64,000 nt of DNA from Planctomycetaceae bacterium (GTDB lineage: Bacteria > Planctomycetota > Planctomycetia > Pirellulales > Pirellulaceae): NCBI GenBank assembly GCA_947463915.1, contig CANHVO010000001.1, positions 37,359 to 101,358 on the forward strand, written 5' to 3'. The notes under the pieces were generated by a model. It did not search any database. It saw only the letters and a program-made list of their open reading frames with translations, and was not told the origin of the DNA. Position numbers and translations under genes: made by a program. Within the stretch, counting starts at the first letter, position 1. Each line of letters opens with the position of its first letter. Below, in pieces: positions 40,315 to 48,487 of the stretch.

Positions 40315-42228
40315 CTACTTTTGGGTCAAATTCCATATCGGGGAGAAATTTTCCGTTGGGTCGTCGAGCTCCGCAACTGCTCTTGCTAGCAGTTTTTTGC
40401 AGGGCTTATCTTGGGGATGGGACTGCAAAAGCTCACCGATGCGTCTCACCGCTTCGCCAAACCTCTTCGACTCAAAGTCCGCAAGGGCCAGCTCGTAGTT
40501 GGTCGCAAGTTGTCTCCAATTGTCCGTTGGGTTGTTCTTAAGCTCAAAGACTTCGATGGGTTGGTCGATTCCAACGACGGAAATACTCGCAAGTCGACGA
40601 CAGTCTGAAACTGGTTTCATGGCCTTAAGCGATTCGCCACTCACGATGCAATCGACGCCAAACTGCTTGGTTGCTGATTGCAGTCTTGATCCAACATTGA
40701 CGGTGTTCCCCAAAGCGCCGTATTTGAACTTTTGTCTCGAACCCACGTTTCCTACTCGCGCGGGACCTGTGTTCACTCCAACTCCTGCTCCAAATCGTTG
40801 TGGCAAAACATCTCCCCATTTTGCTCGTAGACCATCGATTGCGGTCATCATCGCCCTCGCCGTTTCGATGGCACGTGTGGCGTGATCGGGTTGCGCTCCC
40901 GGAGCACCCCACATAGCCAGTACCTCGTCGCCAACATAGTCGACCAACACGCCATCGCGGTCGATGACGCATTGACTCAACTCACTCATCACATCATTAA
41001 TCCATTCGATTGCTTTTTGCGGGCCCAGCTTTTCGGTTACCGAACTAAAGCCCCGAATATCGCAAAACAAAACACTGACTTCGGCATCTTGCCCCTCCAT
41101 CAATTCCGGGTTGTCTGCTAGCAACTTCACCACCTTGGGCGAGAAAAATTCCGCCAGCGTGTTTCGCAAACTTTCCTCCGCTTGTCGTGCAATTCCCGCA
41201 GCGACGGAACTGGCAAGGACTTCGACAAGTGTCGCTTCGATATCGGTTATTCGGTTTTTCGGTAGTGCAAGCGCATCTGTTGAGCGATCTCCGTACAGAA
41301 CTCCGATCACCTTGCGATCGCGATCGAGAATGGGGGAGGCTGTAGCGCAACAGACTTGCATCAGCGATTGTGCATAGTCGATTCCGGAGGGATTCATCGA
41401 GCTATTTGAATTTCCTGGATCATGAATTGCTGTGATCCCTGTGCTGATGACTCGGTGAAGTATGGTGCGACTAATCGTCCCAAGTGACTCCACTCGAATC
41501 CCCGGGCGCAGGTGTTCTGCTGCAATGCTCCATCCATCGATGACTGCGCTTCGATGCTTAGTCTCGGTCGACGGCAAATGTGTGTCTTTTCGAAGCAATA
41601 CCACCACACGGTCAAGCTCTACGATTTGAGCCGCCGCAACGGCAGCGGCTTGAAAAAACGCATTGCTTCCAGTTGCCTTTTGTACGACTTGCAATGCAAG
41701 CCGTAACATATTCGCAATATCTTTGGCTTCAGGGGCGGAAAATTGACGAATCGTTGCTATTTGAGCAATTGGTTGCTCCTCGTTTGGAGCGAACGGCACA
41801 GTTGCAAGCGTACGAAGCTCATCGTTTGTCGAATCTTCCTCCGTTAACGCAGTGACGCGAATCGCCAAATTGCCGCCAAGTTCGAGTAGTACCTCATTCT
41901 CAAATTGGCGAGTCTGACCGCTTGCGATGGATGATTGATTGCGAATTGGAACGGGTCTTCCTTTGTGGATGTTTTTAATGTTGATGCGTTTACTATTGGC
42001 CAGTTCAATTGCAAACCATTCTCTTGGAATCTCTGTATCCTTTATGTCCGCGACAACGAGCTTCTTGTCTGCGTTAAGATTCTTTTCAATGGCAGGTATT
42101 TCCGTCAGGGCAAACGGAGCGGGCTCATTATGTAATAGGTCCTGCCGTCCAACCATCACCGTTGCATCCAGTGAAAAAGAATTGGCAAGCGTTTCAGAAC
42201 GATAAACAAGTAGTCTAAAGGACGGCAC
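40315..42228 (-). CDS. FHA-GAF-class III nucleotide cyclase
   Basis: 637 residues, no signal peptide, predicted cytosolic. The N-terminus (about 1-125) has an FHA-like fold (VMVGRQ, later NIKNIHKG), but the usual SRxH reads PREW, so phosphothreonine binding is doubtful. The middle (about 165-345) is a GAF domain (AAAQIVELDRVVVLL, IGVLYGDRS). The C-terminal cyclase domain (about 385-560) has both metal aspartates, D390 (FCDIRGFSS) and D434 (DYVGDEVLAMW), and the NxxxR catalytic pair in NTVNVGSRL. The substrate-selecting positions differ from canonical adenylate cyclases: Asp-Tyr where Lys-Phe is usual (VDYVGDE) and N508 where Asp is usual (LGNTVN). It probably makes a cyclic nucleotide in response to a ligand or phosphorylation signal; cAMP versus cGMP cannot be assigned. 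Confidence 0.9.
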   Translation of the reverse strand: MPSFRLLVYRSETLANSFSLDATVMVGRQDLLHNEPAPFALTEIPAIEKNLNADKKLVVADIKDTEIPREWFAIELANSKRINIKNIHKGRPVPIRNQSSIASGQTRQFENEVLLELGGNLAIRVTALTEEDSTNDELRTLATVPFAPNEEQPIAQIATIRQFSAPEAKDIANMLRLALQVVQKATGSNAFFQAAAVAAAQIVELDRVVVLLRKDTHLPSTETKHRSAVIDGWSIAAEHLRPGIRVESLGTISRTILHRVISTGITAIHDPGNSNSSMNPSGIDYAQSLMQVCCATASPILDRDRKVIGVLYGDRSTDALALPKNRITDIEATLVEVLASSVAAGIARQAEESLRNTLAEFFSPKVVKLLADNPELMEGQDAEVSVLFCDIRGFSSVTEKLGPQKAIEWINDVMSELSQCVIDRDGVLVDYVGDEVLAMWGAPGAQPDHATRAIETARAMMTAIDGLRAKWGDVLPQRFGAGVGVNTGPARVGNVGSRQKFKYGALGNTVNVGSRLQSATKQFGVDCIVSGESLKAMKPVSDCRRLASISVVGIDQPIEVFELKNNPTDNWRQLATNYELALADFESKRFGEAVRRIGELLQSHPQDKPCKKLLARAVAELDDPTENFSPIWNLTQK

Positions 42229-42368
42229 AGAAATCTCTAGCGTTGGAGGGCCAAGGTCAAGAAGGAGAATTGGAACGGGATTCGGCAGGCCGAGAATGCA
42301 GCCTTGTCTATTCCGAACTCAATATATCAAAAGCAGGAACGCGATGTAGCGGTGGACGCCATTATGCT

Positions 42369-42428
42369 TAACACGTCGCGCCGGCTAGCGAATCCACTAC
42401 CGAGTTCACTAGCTTGCGCGTCGTGCTA
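42369..42428. repeat. REP-like family 2 element (imperfect palindrome)
   Basis: Left arm TAACACGTCGCGCCGGCTAG (from 42369) and right arm CACTAGCTTGCGCGTCGTGC plus TA (ending 42428) pair imperfectly. The right arm matches the copies at 7364-7386 and 58674-58696. It lies in the 246-bp gap between two minus-strand genes. Confidence 0.8.
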
Positions 42429-42474
42429 TAGTCGTTTTCTTAGCACCCGAGAAAAATCAAAGGCACCATCATGC

Positions 42475-44838
42475 TCAGCCGCGTGGATTGCGGTTGAAGT
42501 TTTGGTATGGAAGCCGAACGCCTGCCACCAGGTATTGATCAGCGCGAAGTGCATCCGGAGCCTCGAATCCTTGTTGAGCAGCCACGGTTACAACATCGTC
42601 TTGATCGACCCCGTCACCGCTAACGCCTAAGCCACCCACCAGCTTCTTCGCGCCTGAGCCATTATCGTACAATGCCGAACTCCCTGGAAAGAATACGATC
42701 CCGTTTTGTCGCTTGATGTTTCTCGGGTCACGGAAGTTTCTCGATGCATTGAACGAGTCGAACGAAAGAACCGTGGCTTTCGGCGAAGCATATTCCGAGG
42801 CGGGCAAAGGTGCACCAGTGTTTTCGCCCGTCAACGGATCGATCCCGGCCATGTTAAGGATACTGAAATCACCTGCCGGGGTACCTTCTGGCGAACCCGA
42901 TGGATAGCGAGGCAATGCGAGGAATCGGAACGTTCGGTTTGTCAATGCAGTGCCTTTGGGAACGTCGGGATTGCCGTTATTGTCTTGATCAATTCGGTCC
43001 GCATCGACCAGTGCATTGCTTGCGTAGTAGGCAGTGTTTCTCGACTTAGCAACAGCAACATCGACTGAGAAGATGGTCGCATCGTGCATTCGATATAGGG
43101 CCAATACATCGCCCGAAGAATCCGAAACGGCAAGGACCATCTTGGTTCGTGCACCGGGACGGAAACCGTTCTTGAGATCTAGCCGAATTGCCGCTCGCGT
43201 TAGATTCGCTTCGGCAATCCCATTGTTGATAATGCGTTCGACTTCGGCTTTGGTGAACTGCGGATCGACGGTGGACGCATGCGCTTCGATCAACCAGCCT
43301 TCGGGAACACTATAGCCCGATTGAGCCGTCATGCCTCCAGCGACGACTGGCTGATCGATTCCCGAGTTAACCCCTCGACCGCCGCGATTGGCGCGACCCA
43401 CTTGCAAAAGCCTTTGCGGACCGGTTACGGCATTCTCCCGCGTTGGGGTTGGGCCAAAGATCTCAAGAGTGATTCCGACAAGGTCGATCCGTCCAATCGG
43501 CATTGTAAATGCACATTGAGGTGCAGCGCCCTCGAACTCAGTGACAGGCGTTGCGCCAGGCCCAATCGTTGTTCCTCCTGCCGTAAAGTAAGCGATGAAT
43601 TCAGACTCAAGAACTTTCGGTGCATTCAATCTCTCGCTGTTCGATTGAGGGCCTGCGGCGCCACGTTGCGAAGCGGGTACAAAGTTTTGTTCGTAGGATG
43701 CGTACCCATTCGGCCCAGGGAAGAAAACGCCAACGCCGCCAACCAGCGCTAATGACCCATCACTGCGCTTTTTGTAGAGAGGCATCCCGCCAGGTAGTGT
43801 TGCAATTCCACGACCTTGCGAGTTGATAAGCTTGCCAGTTTGAAATCCGTATGACTCTGGAAATGTCTTCAGGAAGGACCTGGCATTCTCTGGTATGTAG
43901 TCAGGATTCGCATCAAATCGCCAGGAAAGTAATGGCTCAGGCACATCCTTTCCATTTTTGTCGACTTTCTTACCATCTTCGTCAACTTCGGTTCCTTTTA
44001 TGCCGTCAAGTCCTGCATGTAAAGCACTGTCGCGGCTTTGATGCTCAATTGCGAAGAGATCCACCGGCGGCGTGTTCGCTACGACAGGCGGAAAGTGAGC
44101 GCCCGTTCCAATGGGCGCAACGAAGCCTGGCCCCCTTAGAATAGAATTCGGGTCCACGATGTCTGGGTTCGATTCCACCTCTCGCTGCGTAATAGTTGAT
44201 TGGCTGATAAAGCGAACCGTTCGAGAAGTTAGCGGCGCTTCTTCGTTGGAAAAGAATGCTGCCGTCCGAGCCTTAGCTACCGCGCCGTCAATTGCAAACA
44301 CCAAGTCAGCATCGCGACCGCTATACATGGAAACAACATCAGATTCGGTGCGAACCCCAAGAATACGGCCGGACCGATCTACGATAGCAATGATCGCGTC
44401 GTTGCTTTCAGTGGCCCTTGAGGCACGCTCAAGTAAACATCTCACATCGTCTTCGGTAATAACGGGACCTGAGATAAAAGGGACGATGGCGGCTTCTGGC
44501 TCGACAACTGGATCAGGGGGTACAACAGCAACACTCACATTCAATTCATTGATGACGGCCAAGACATCCAGAGGCGTGACGACTCCATCAGCGTCGACAT
44601 CGCAGAACGTGACGGGCTTCTCTCCTGATCCCTCTCCCTCCACTCCGCTGTTGCTTCCGTTTATCTGATTAATGACAACCAATGCATCCAACGGTGAAAC
44701 TTGCAGATCGTTATCGACGTCTAGAGGCATGCTCGTATTGTGGAAACCCGGCAATCCAGCCATGAGCGAACGCCCCTCTAGTTTTTCCAGGAATAGCCGG
44801 CGTCGGGACTGAGACTTTTTACTTGAGCGAATTGCCAT
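42475..44838 (-). CDS. Secreted dockerin protein with two GlcG/HbpS-like (DUF336) domains
   Basis: 787 residues. Basic N-terminus followed by LEKLEGRSLMAG, a LEPR-XLL-type motif. Directly after it is a type I dockerin (about 36-101: DVDNDLQVSPLDALVVINQIN and DVDADGVVTPLDVLAVINELN), an N-terminal position unlike the C-terminal dockerins of the giant proteins. Then come two DUF336/GlcG-HbpS-like modules. The first (about 125-430) has AIIAIVDRSGRILGV and AVAKARTAAFFS. The second (about 555-780) has MVLAVSDSSGDVLALYRM, AVAKSRNTAYY and the family signature GGLGVSGDGVDQDD. HbpS proteins bind haem and GlcG-like proteins have poorly known roles, so a cofactor-binding or sensing role outside the cell is plausible but inferred. 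It is divergent from the glucosidase gene, 83 bp away. Confidence 0.85.
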   Translation of the reverse strand: MAIRSSKKSQSRRRLFLEKLEGRSLMAGLPGFHNTSMPLDVDNDLQVSPLDALVVINQINGSNSGVEGEGSGEKPVTFCDVDADGVVTPLDVLAVINELNVSVAVVPPDPVVEPEAAIVPFISGPVITEDDVRCLLERASRATESNDAIIAIVDRSGRILGVRTESDVVSMYSGRDADLVFAIDGAVAKARTAAFFSNEEAPLTSRTVRFISQSTITQREVESNPDIVDPNSILRGPGFVAPIGTGAHFPPVVANTPPVDLFAIEHQSRDSALHAGLDGIKGTEVDEDGKKVDKNGKDVPEPLLSWRFDANPDYIPENARSFLKTFPESYGFQTGKLINSQGRGIATLPGGMPLYKKRSDGSLALVGGVGVFFPGPNGYASYEQNFVPASQRGAAGPQSNSERLNAPKVLESEFIAYFTAGGTTIGPGATPVTEFEGAAPQCAFTMPIGRIDLVGITLEIFGPTPTRENAVTGPQRLLQVGRANRGGRGVNSGIDQPVVAGGMTAQSGYSVPEGWLIEAHASTVDPQFTKAEVERIINNGIAEANLTRAAIRLDLKNGFRPGARTKMVLAVSDSSGDVLALYRMHDATIFSVDVAVAKSRNTAYYASNALVDADRIDQDNNGNPDVPKGTALTNRTFRFLALPRYPSGSPEGTPAGDFSILNMAGIDPLTGENTGAPLPASEYASPKATVLSFDSFNASRNFRDPRNIKRQNGIVFFPGSSALYDNGSGAKKLVGGLGVSGDGVDQDDVVTVAAQQGFEAPDALRADQYLVAGVRLPYQNFNRNPRG

Positions 44839-44921
44839 GTTGTTGAAACCACACTATGAAATCCAAATACATCGAGATTCATCGTTAAGTATGATAGTTA
44901 CGCAATCTTGAAAAAACCACC

Positions 44922-47705
44922 TTGGAATGCCATTCTGCGGGTGAGCGGCACCTGTTCTCACTTTTTCCCAACTTGACGGACACCTTGACAAATAAATCCA
45001 TCGAAAAGCAACGTCTCCAGGACGCTGCCGTAAAACAGCATGGCTGGCGTCGCTGGGGGCCTTATGTGAGCGAACGGTCCTGGGGGACGGTTCGTGAAGA
45101 CTACAGTTCCGACGGCAACGCCTGGGGCTATTTTCCTCATGATCATGCCCGCTCCAAGGCCTTTCGCTGGGGTGAAGATGGATTGGCTGGCTACTGCGAC
45201 CGCTATCAGCTTTTGATATTTAGCCTCGCATTATGGAACGGTAACGATCCCATTCTCAAAGAGCGGCTATTTGGCGTCGTCCCATCGGAAGCAAACCACG
45301 GTGAGGACGTAAAGGAATACTATTATTACTTAGACGCCACACCAACTCACTCTTATCTGAAATATCTCTACAAGTATCCGCACAAAGCTTATCCCTATGA
45401 GCAGCTCTTGAATGGCTGTCGCTCGCGAAGCAAACAAGAGGGAGAGTACGAACTTCTAGACACTGGAGTGTTGGACGAGAACCGCTACTTCGACGTCTAT
45501 GTCGAGTATGCAAAAGCCAGCCCTGAGGACACGTGCATTCGGATCGAAGTGTTTAACCGAGGGCCCGAGCCAGCAAGTATCGATCTTGTACCTCAGCTTT
45601 GGTTTCGCAAAACCTGGGGGTGGGATGGTGCGCAATCACCACAACCCATCCTTCGGCAAATCAACGATGGCTCCGGACTGATCTGCATCGAAGCAGACGA
45701 AATGGATTCTCAAGCGTTGCATAATCTGATGACTCCCTACACGCTCGGGAAACGCTATCTGTATGCGGCGTACGGCGGGATCGCCATGTTTACCGATAAC
45801 GAAACCAACTTCGATCGACTCAATGGCACCTCAGGACAAAACAAATCGCCCTTTGTCAAAGATGCTTTCCATCGCCAAATCGTTAACGGCGAGTCGTGTA
45901 CAAATCCGCAGTTGCAAGGGACCAAGGCATGCGTCCGATTTCAGTCGGAGGAGATCCCTGCCGGTGGTTCCAAGGTTTTCTTATTGCGATTGACGGATCG
46001 CATGCTCGACAATCCGCTTGCCGACGTTGATATGATTGTCGCTCAGAGGAAGACAGAAGCAGATGCCTTCTATGAGGAAATCCAACCTCCGAAAGCGACC
46101 GCGGACGAAAAGCTCGTCCAGCGTCAAGCCCTTGCGGGAATGATTTGGACCAAGCAGATCTATTTGTTCGATGTGCGAAAATGGATGGAAGGGGACGATC
46201 CCAATTTGCCACCTCCTGCCAATCGGCCGGGGATTCGAAACAAACACTGGAAGCATCTGAACTCGATGCGAATCCTGTCGATGCCGGACAAGTGGGAGTA
46301 TCCGTGGTTTGCGGCTTGGGATCTGGCATTTCATTGTATCCCGCTGGCGCTCGTGGACCCGGACTTTGCCAAGGAACAATTATGGTTACTGCTGTTCGAA
46401 CAGTTTCAGCATCCTAGTGGACAAATCCCAGCCTACGAGTGGGAGTTTAGCGATTTGAACCCTCCCGTCCACGCATGGGCTGTTTGGCGAGTCTATAACA
46501 TGGACCGCATTCAGAAAGGGAAACCCGACCGAGTGTTCTTGGAAAAATGCTTTCACAAGCTGCTCATCAATTTTGCCTGGTGGGTGAACAAAGTCGATAG
46601 CGAGGGGAACAACATCTTCGAGGGTGGCTTCTTAGGACTCGACAACATCACTCTATTCGACCGTAGCCAAACGCCGACCGATGGTGCGACCCTCAAGCAG
46701 GCGGATGCGACTGGCTGGATGGGTATGTACTGCTTGAACATGATGCGTATGGCGTTAGAGTTGGCGAAGGAGAACGCGAGCTATATCGGATTGGCCACCA
46801 AGTTCTTTGAGCACTACATGTACATAGGCCACGCGCTCAAGCACATGGGTGGTGAGGATTTCAGTTTATGGAGCGAAACGGATGCATTGTTTTATGACGT
46901 ACTCAGTTATCCGGACGGCAAATGCAGGCGATTAAGAATTCATTCGCTGGTAAGCTTAATCCCGCTCTATGCAACGGAACGTCTCGAAGAGAGTTGGATC
47001 GATGCTTTCCCGGCGTTCAAGGCAAATCTGCATTGGTTCCTTCGCAATCGGCCTGAGATCGCCAAGCCTTGTTTGTCGACACGAGAAAACGGTCAAGGCG
47101 TCGTTCATCTGCTTTCGCTGGTGACGGAATCGCAGTTGCAAGGAATGCTACAACGCATGTGGGATCCGAACGAGTTCCGAAGCGAATACGGCCTCCGAAG
47201 TCTATCGCGATTCCACGAAGGCAAGCCATACGAATTCGCGGGCCAAGTTGTTCGATACGAACCAGGTGAAACGGAGTTTAGCATCAAGGGCGGTAACTCG
47301 AACTGGCGAGGTCCGATTTGGTTTCCAACGTCGTTTTTGATGATTGAGTCGTTGCGCAAACTTGCGAAGGTCTATGGCGAAGAAATGCAAGTGCCAAAAA
47401 CGGCCCCAGAAACGCCCACTAACAACGGCGAGGATCCGTTGTCTAATCCAATGAAGGCGAGCACCACGTTGATGGGAATGGCCAGTGGATATGCAGACAG
47501 CATGATATCGATGTTTACTCGTGACGGAAAAGGAAGACGTCCGATATTTGGCAATCGCGAGGTCATGCAATCCGATCCGCACTGGCGCGATTGCTTACTT
47601 TTCCATGAGTACTTTCACGCCGATACAGGCGAAGGCCTAGGGGCATGCCATCAAACCGGCTGGACCGGTTTGGTAGCGTGTTTGATCGACGAATGGCGCC
47701 GGTGA
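44922..47705 (+). CDS. GH63-like glucosidase (mannosyl-oligosaccharide glucosidase family)
   Basis: 927 residues, no signal peptide, so probably cytoplasmic. The N-terminal third starts with [18 protein letters not shown] and [24 protein letters not shown], typical of large bacterial glucosidases related to GH63. The C-terminal (alpha/alpha)6-type part carries [38 protein letters not shown] and [11 protein letters not shown]. The length is usual for the family. The ATG at 44922 is followed by about 20 residues unlike a family start; in-frame TTG codons at 44973 and 44985 are alternatives, so the exact start is uncertain. Likely hydrolyses alpha-glucosidic bonds in oligosaccharides or compatible-solute glycosides; the substrate is not predictable here. 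It is divergent from the dockerin-GlcG gene. Confidence 0.85.
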   Translation: MECHSAGERHLFSLFPNLTDTLTNKSIEKQRLQDAAVKQHGWRRWGPYVSERSWGTVREDYSSDGNAWGYFPHDHARSKAFRWGEDGLAGYCDRYQLLIFSLALWNGNDPILKERLFGVVPSEANHGEDVKEYYYYLDATPTHSYLKYLYKYPHKAYPYEQLLNGCRSRSKQEGEYELLDTGVLDENRYFDVYVEYAKASPEDTCIRIEVFNRGPEPASIDLVPQLWFRKTWGWDGAQSPQPILRQINDGSGLICIEADEMDSQALHNLMTPYTLGKRYLYAAYGGIAMFTDNETNFDRLNGTSGQNKSPFVKDAFHRQIVNGESCTNPQLQGTKACVRFQSEEIPAGGSKVFLLRLTDRMLDNPLADVDMIVAQRKTEADAFYEEIQPPKATADEKLVQRQALAGMIWTKQIYLFDVRKWMEGDDPNLPPPANRPGIRNKHWKHLNSMRILSMPDKWEYPWFAAWDLAFHCIPLALVDPDFAKEQLWLLLFEQFQHPSGQIPAYEWEFSDLNPPVHAWAVWRVYNMDRIQKGKPDRVFLEKCFHKLLINFAWWVNKVDSEGNNIFEGGFLGLDNITLFDRSQTPTDGATLKQADATGWMGMYCLNMMRMALELAKENASYIGLATKFFEHYMYIGHALKHMGGEDFSLWSETDALFYDVLSYPDGKCRRLRIHSLVSLIPLYATERLEESWIDAFPAFKANLHWFLRNRPEIAKPCLSTRENGQGVVHLLSLVTESQLQGMLQRMWDPNEFRSEYGLRSLSRFHEGKPYEFAGQVVRYEPGETEFSIKGGNSNWRGPIWFPTSFLMIESLRKLAKVYGEEMQVPKTAPETPTNNGEDPLSNPMKASTTLMGMASGYADSMISMFTRDGKGRRPIFGNREVMQSDPHWRDCLLFHEYFHADTGEGLGACHQTGWTGLVACLIDEWRR

Positions 47706-47738
47706 GAAGTCCGCGTCTGGGCAACATATTGCGATTTA

Positions 47739-47995
47739 GTCCTGAAGGGACGGCATTTGAAAGCCTGGGGTAAAGTTCGCGAAGCGAACGAAACCCCAGG
47801 TTACCTGCCTCCATCCGTTCCAAGCTCTGAAGGAGCGCCACTGGCATTATGTAATTCTCTCAGCCATAAGTCTGGTTGGCTATTGTTTGCCTCGCGCCAT
47901 ACGCTATAGTGCCGTCGCGTTGCGACTCCCGACACATTTTGTTTCACTAACCACGGATTGCATCCGTGGCTATCAAATGTCACTGCTCCGCAGTT
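47739..47995. repeat. Multi-hairpin interspersed repeat, copy B
   Basis: Same series of stems as 17119-17348: CCTGGGGT...ACCCCAGG enclosing GTTCGC-gaa-GCGAAC; GCTCTGAAGGAGC; GTCGCGTTGCGAC; CCACGGATTGCATCCGTGG; ACTGCTCCGCAGT. It is preceded by a further small hairpin, TCCTGAAGGGA. Differences from copy A fall mostly in loops and linkers. Confidence 0.85.
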
Positions 47996-48085
47996 CTGAA
48001 ACCAACGAAATTGGTCAACAAAATCTCGACAACGGGTGCTGCCAATCGCAGCCACCGCCCGGTCAAGGAGCTTTTTGATTTAGTT

Positions 48086-48150
48086 GTTTAACAGTCAGCC
48101 GAAGGCGTACTTGGCGGCTTTGACAGTACGCCTACGGCTGACTGTTAAAC
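48086..48150. repeat. 25-bp-arm palindrome between convergent genes
   Basis: Left arm 48086-48110 starts GTTTAACAGTCAGCCG and the right arm 48126-48150 ends CGGCTGACTGTTAAAC; there is one mismatch in 25 bp and a 15-nt loop. It could stop transcription from both sides, but there is no clear T-tract. Confidence 0.88.
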
Positions 48151-48188
48151 GAAATGCATTTGAAAAAGTATTAAATCAACAAGCCCCA

Positions 48189-48413
48189 AGCCGGACGGAA
48201 GGCATATGAACTCGATTTCCGAACTTCACTCCAGGCTTTCGAATTCCATCGAAATTGCGATTGAATCGTAGGAGGCTCCATCGATTCGCTTTGGCTTGGA
48301 GTGCCAAGCATTCGTTTCGTCTTGTTTTGGTGCATGTTCTTGAACAAATAGATGGAACGGAGTTAAACGGTTTTTGGCAGGGCAGCAACAATTGAGGACA
48401 ATTGTGCGACACT
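48189..48413. repeat. Interspersed repeat block, copy 1 (downstream of kinase-STAND 1)
   Basis: It begins AGCCGGACGGAAGGCATATG and ends with CAACAATTGAGGACAATTGT followed by GCGACAC. Both ends match 53730-53849 closely in the same orientation; this copy carries about 100 bp of extra sequence in the middle. The short ORFs over it (for example 48176-48412 minus) resemble the ORF over the second copy only because the DNA is repeated. Confidence 0.82.
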
Positions 48414-48487
48414 GTCCGTCCGACACCAGGTTGTTAATCAAGAATCTGACAGCGCCGTCTACCATCCATCTCTCCCACTTCCCTCTT

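Larger units (their letters stand above)
47706..48487. other. Repeat-filled intergenic region between convergent genes
   Basis: 782 bp between the glucosidase stop and the kinase-STAND stop. It contains, in order, a multi-hairpin repeat (47739-47995), a 25-bp-arm palindrome (48086-48150) and a block shared with 53730-53849 (48189-48413). The ORFs of 60-94 aa in this interval coincide with these repeats and are not supported as genes. Confidence 0.75.

Noticed and set aside
47887-48078. 63-aa ORF in the multi-hairpin region
   Set aside because: It reads through conserved stems of the repeat; the other copy of the repeat does not keep the same frame as a gene.
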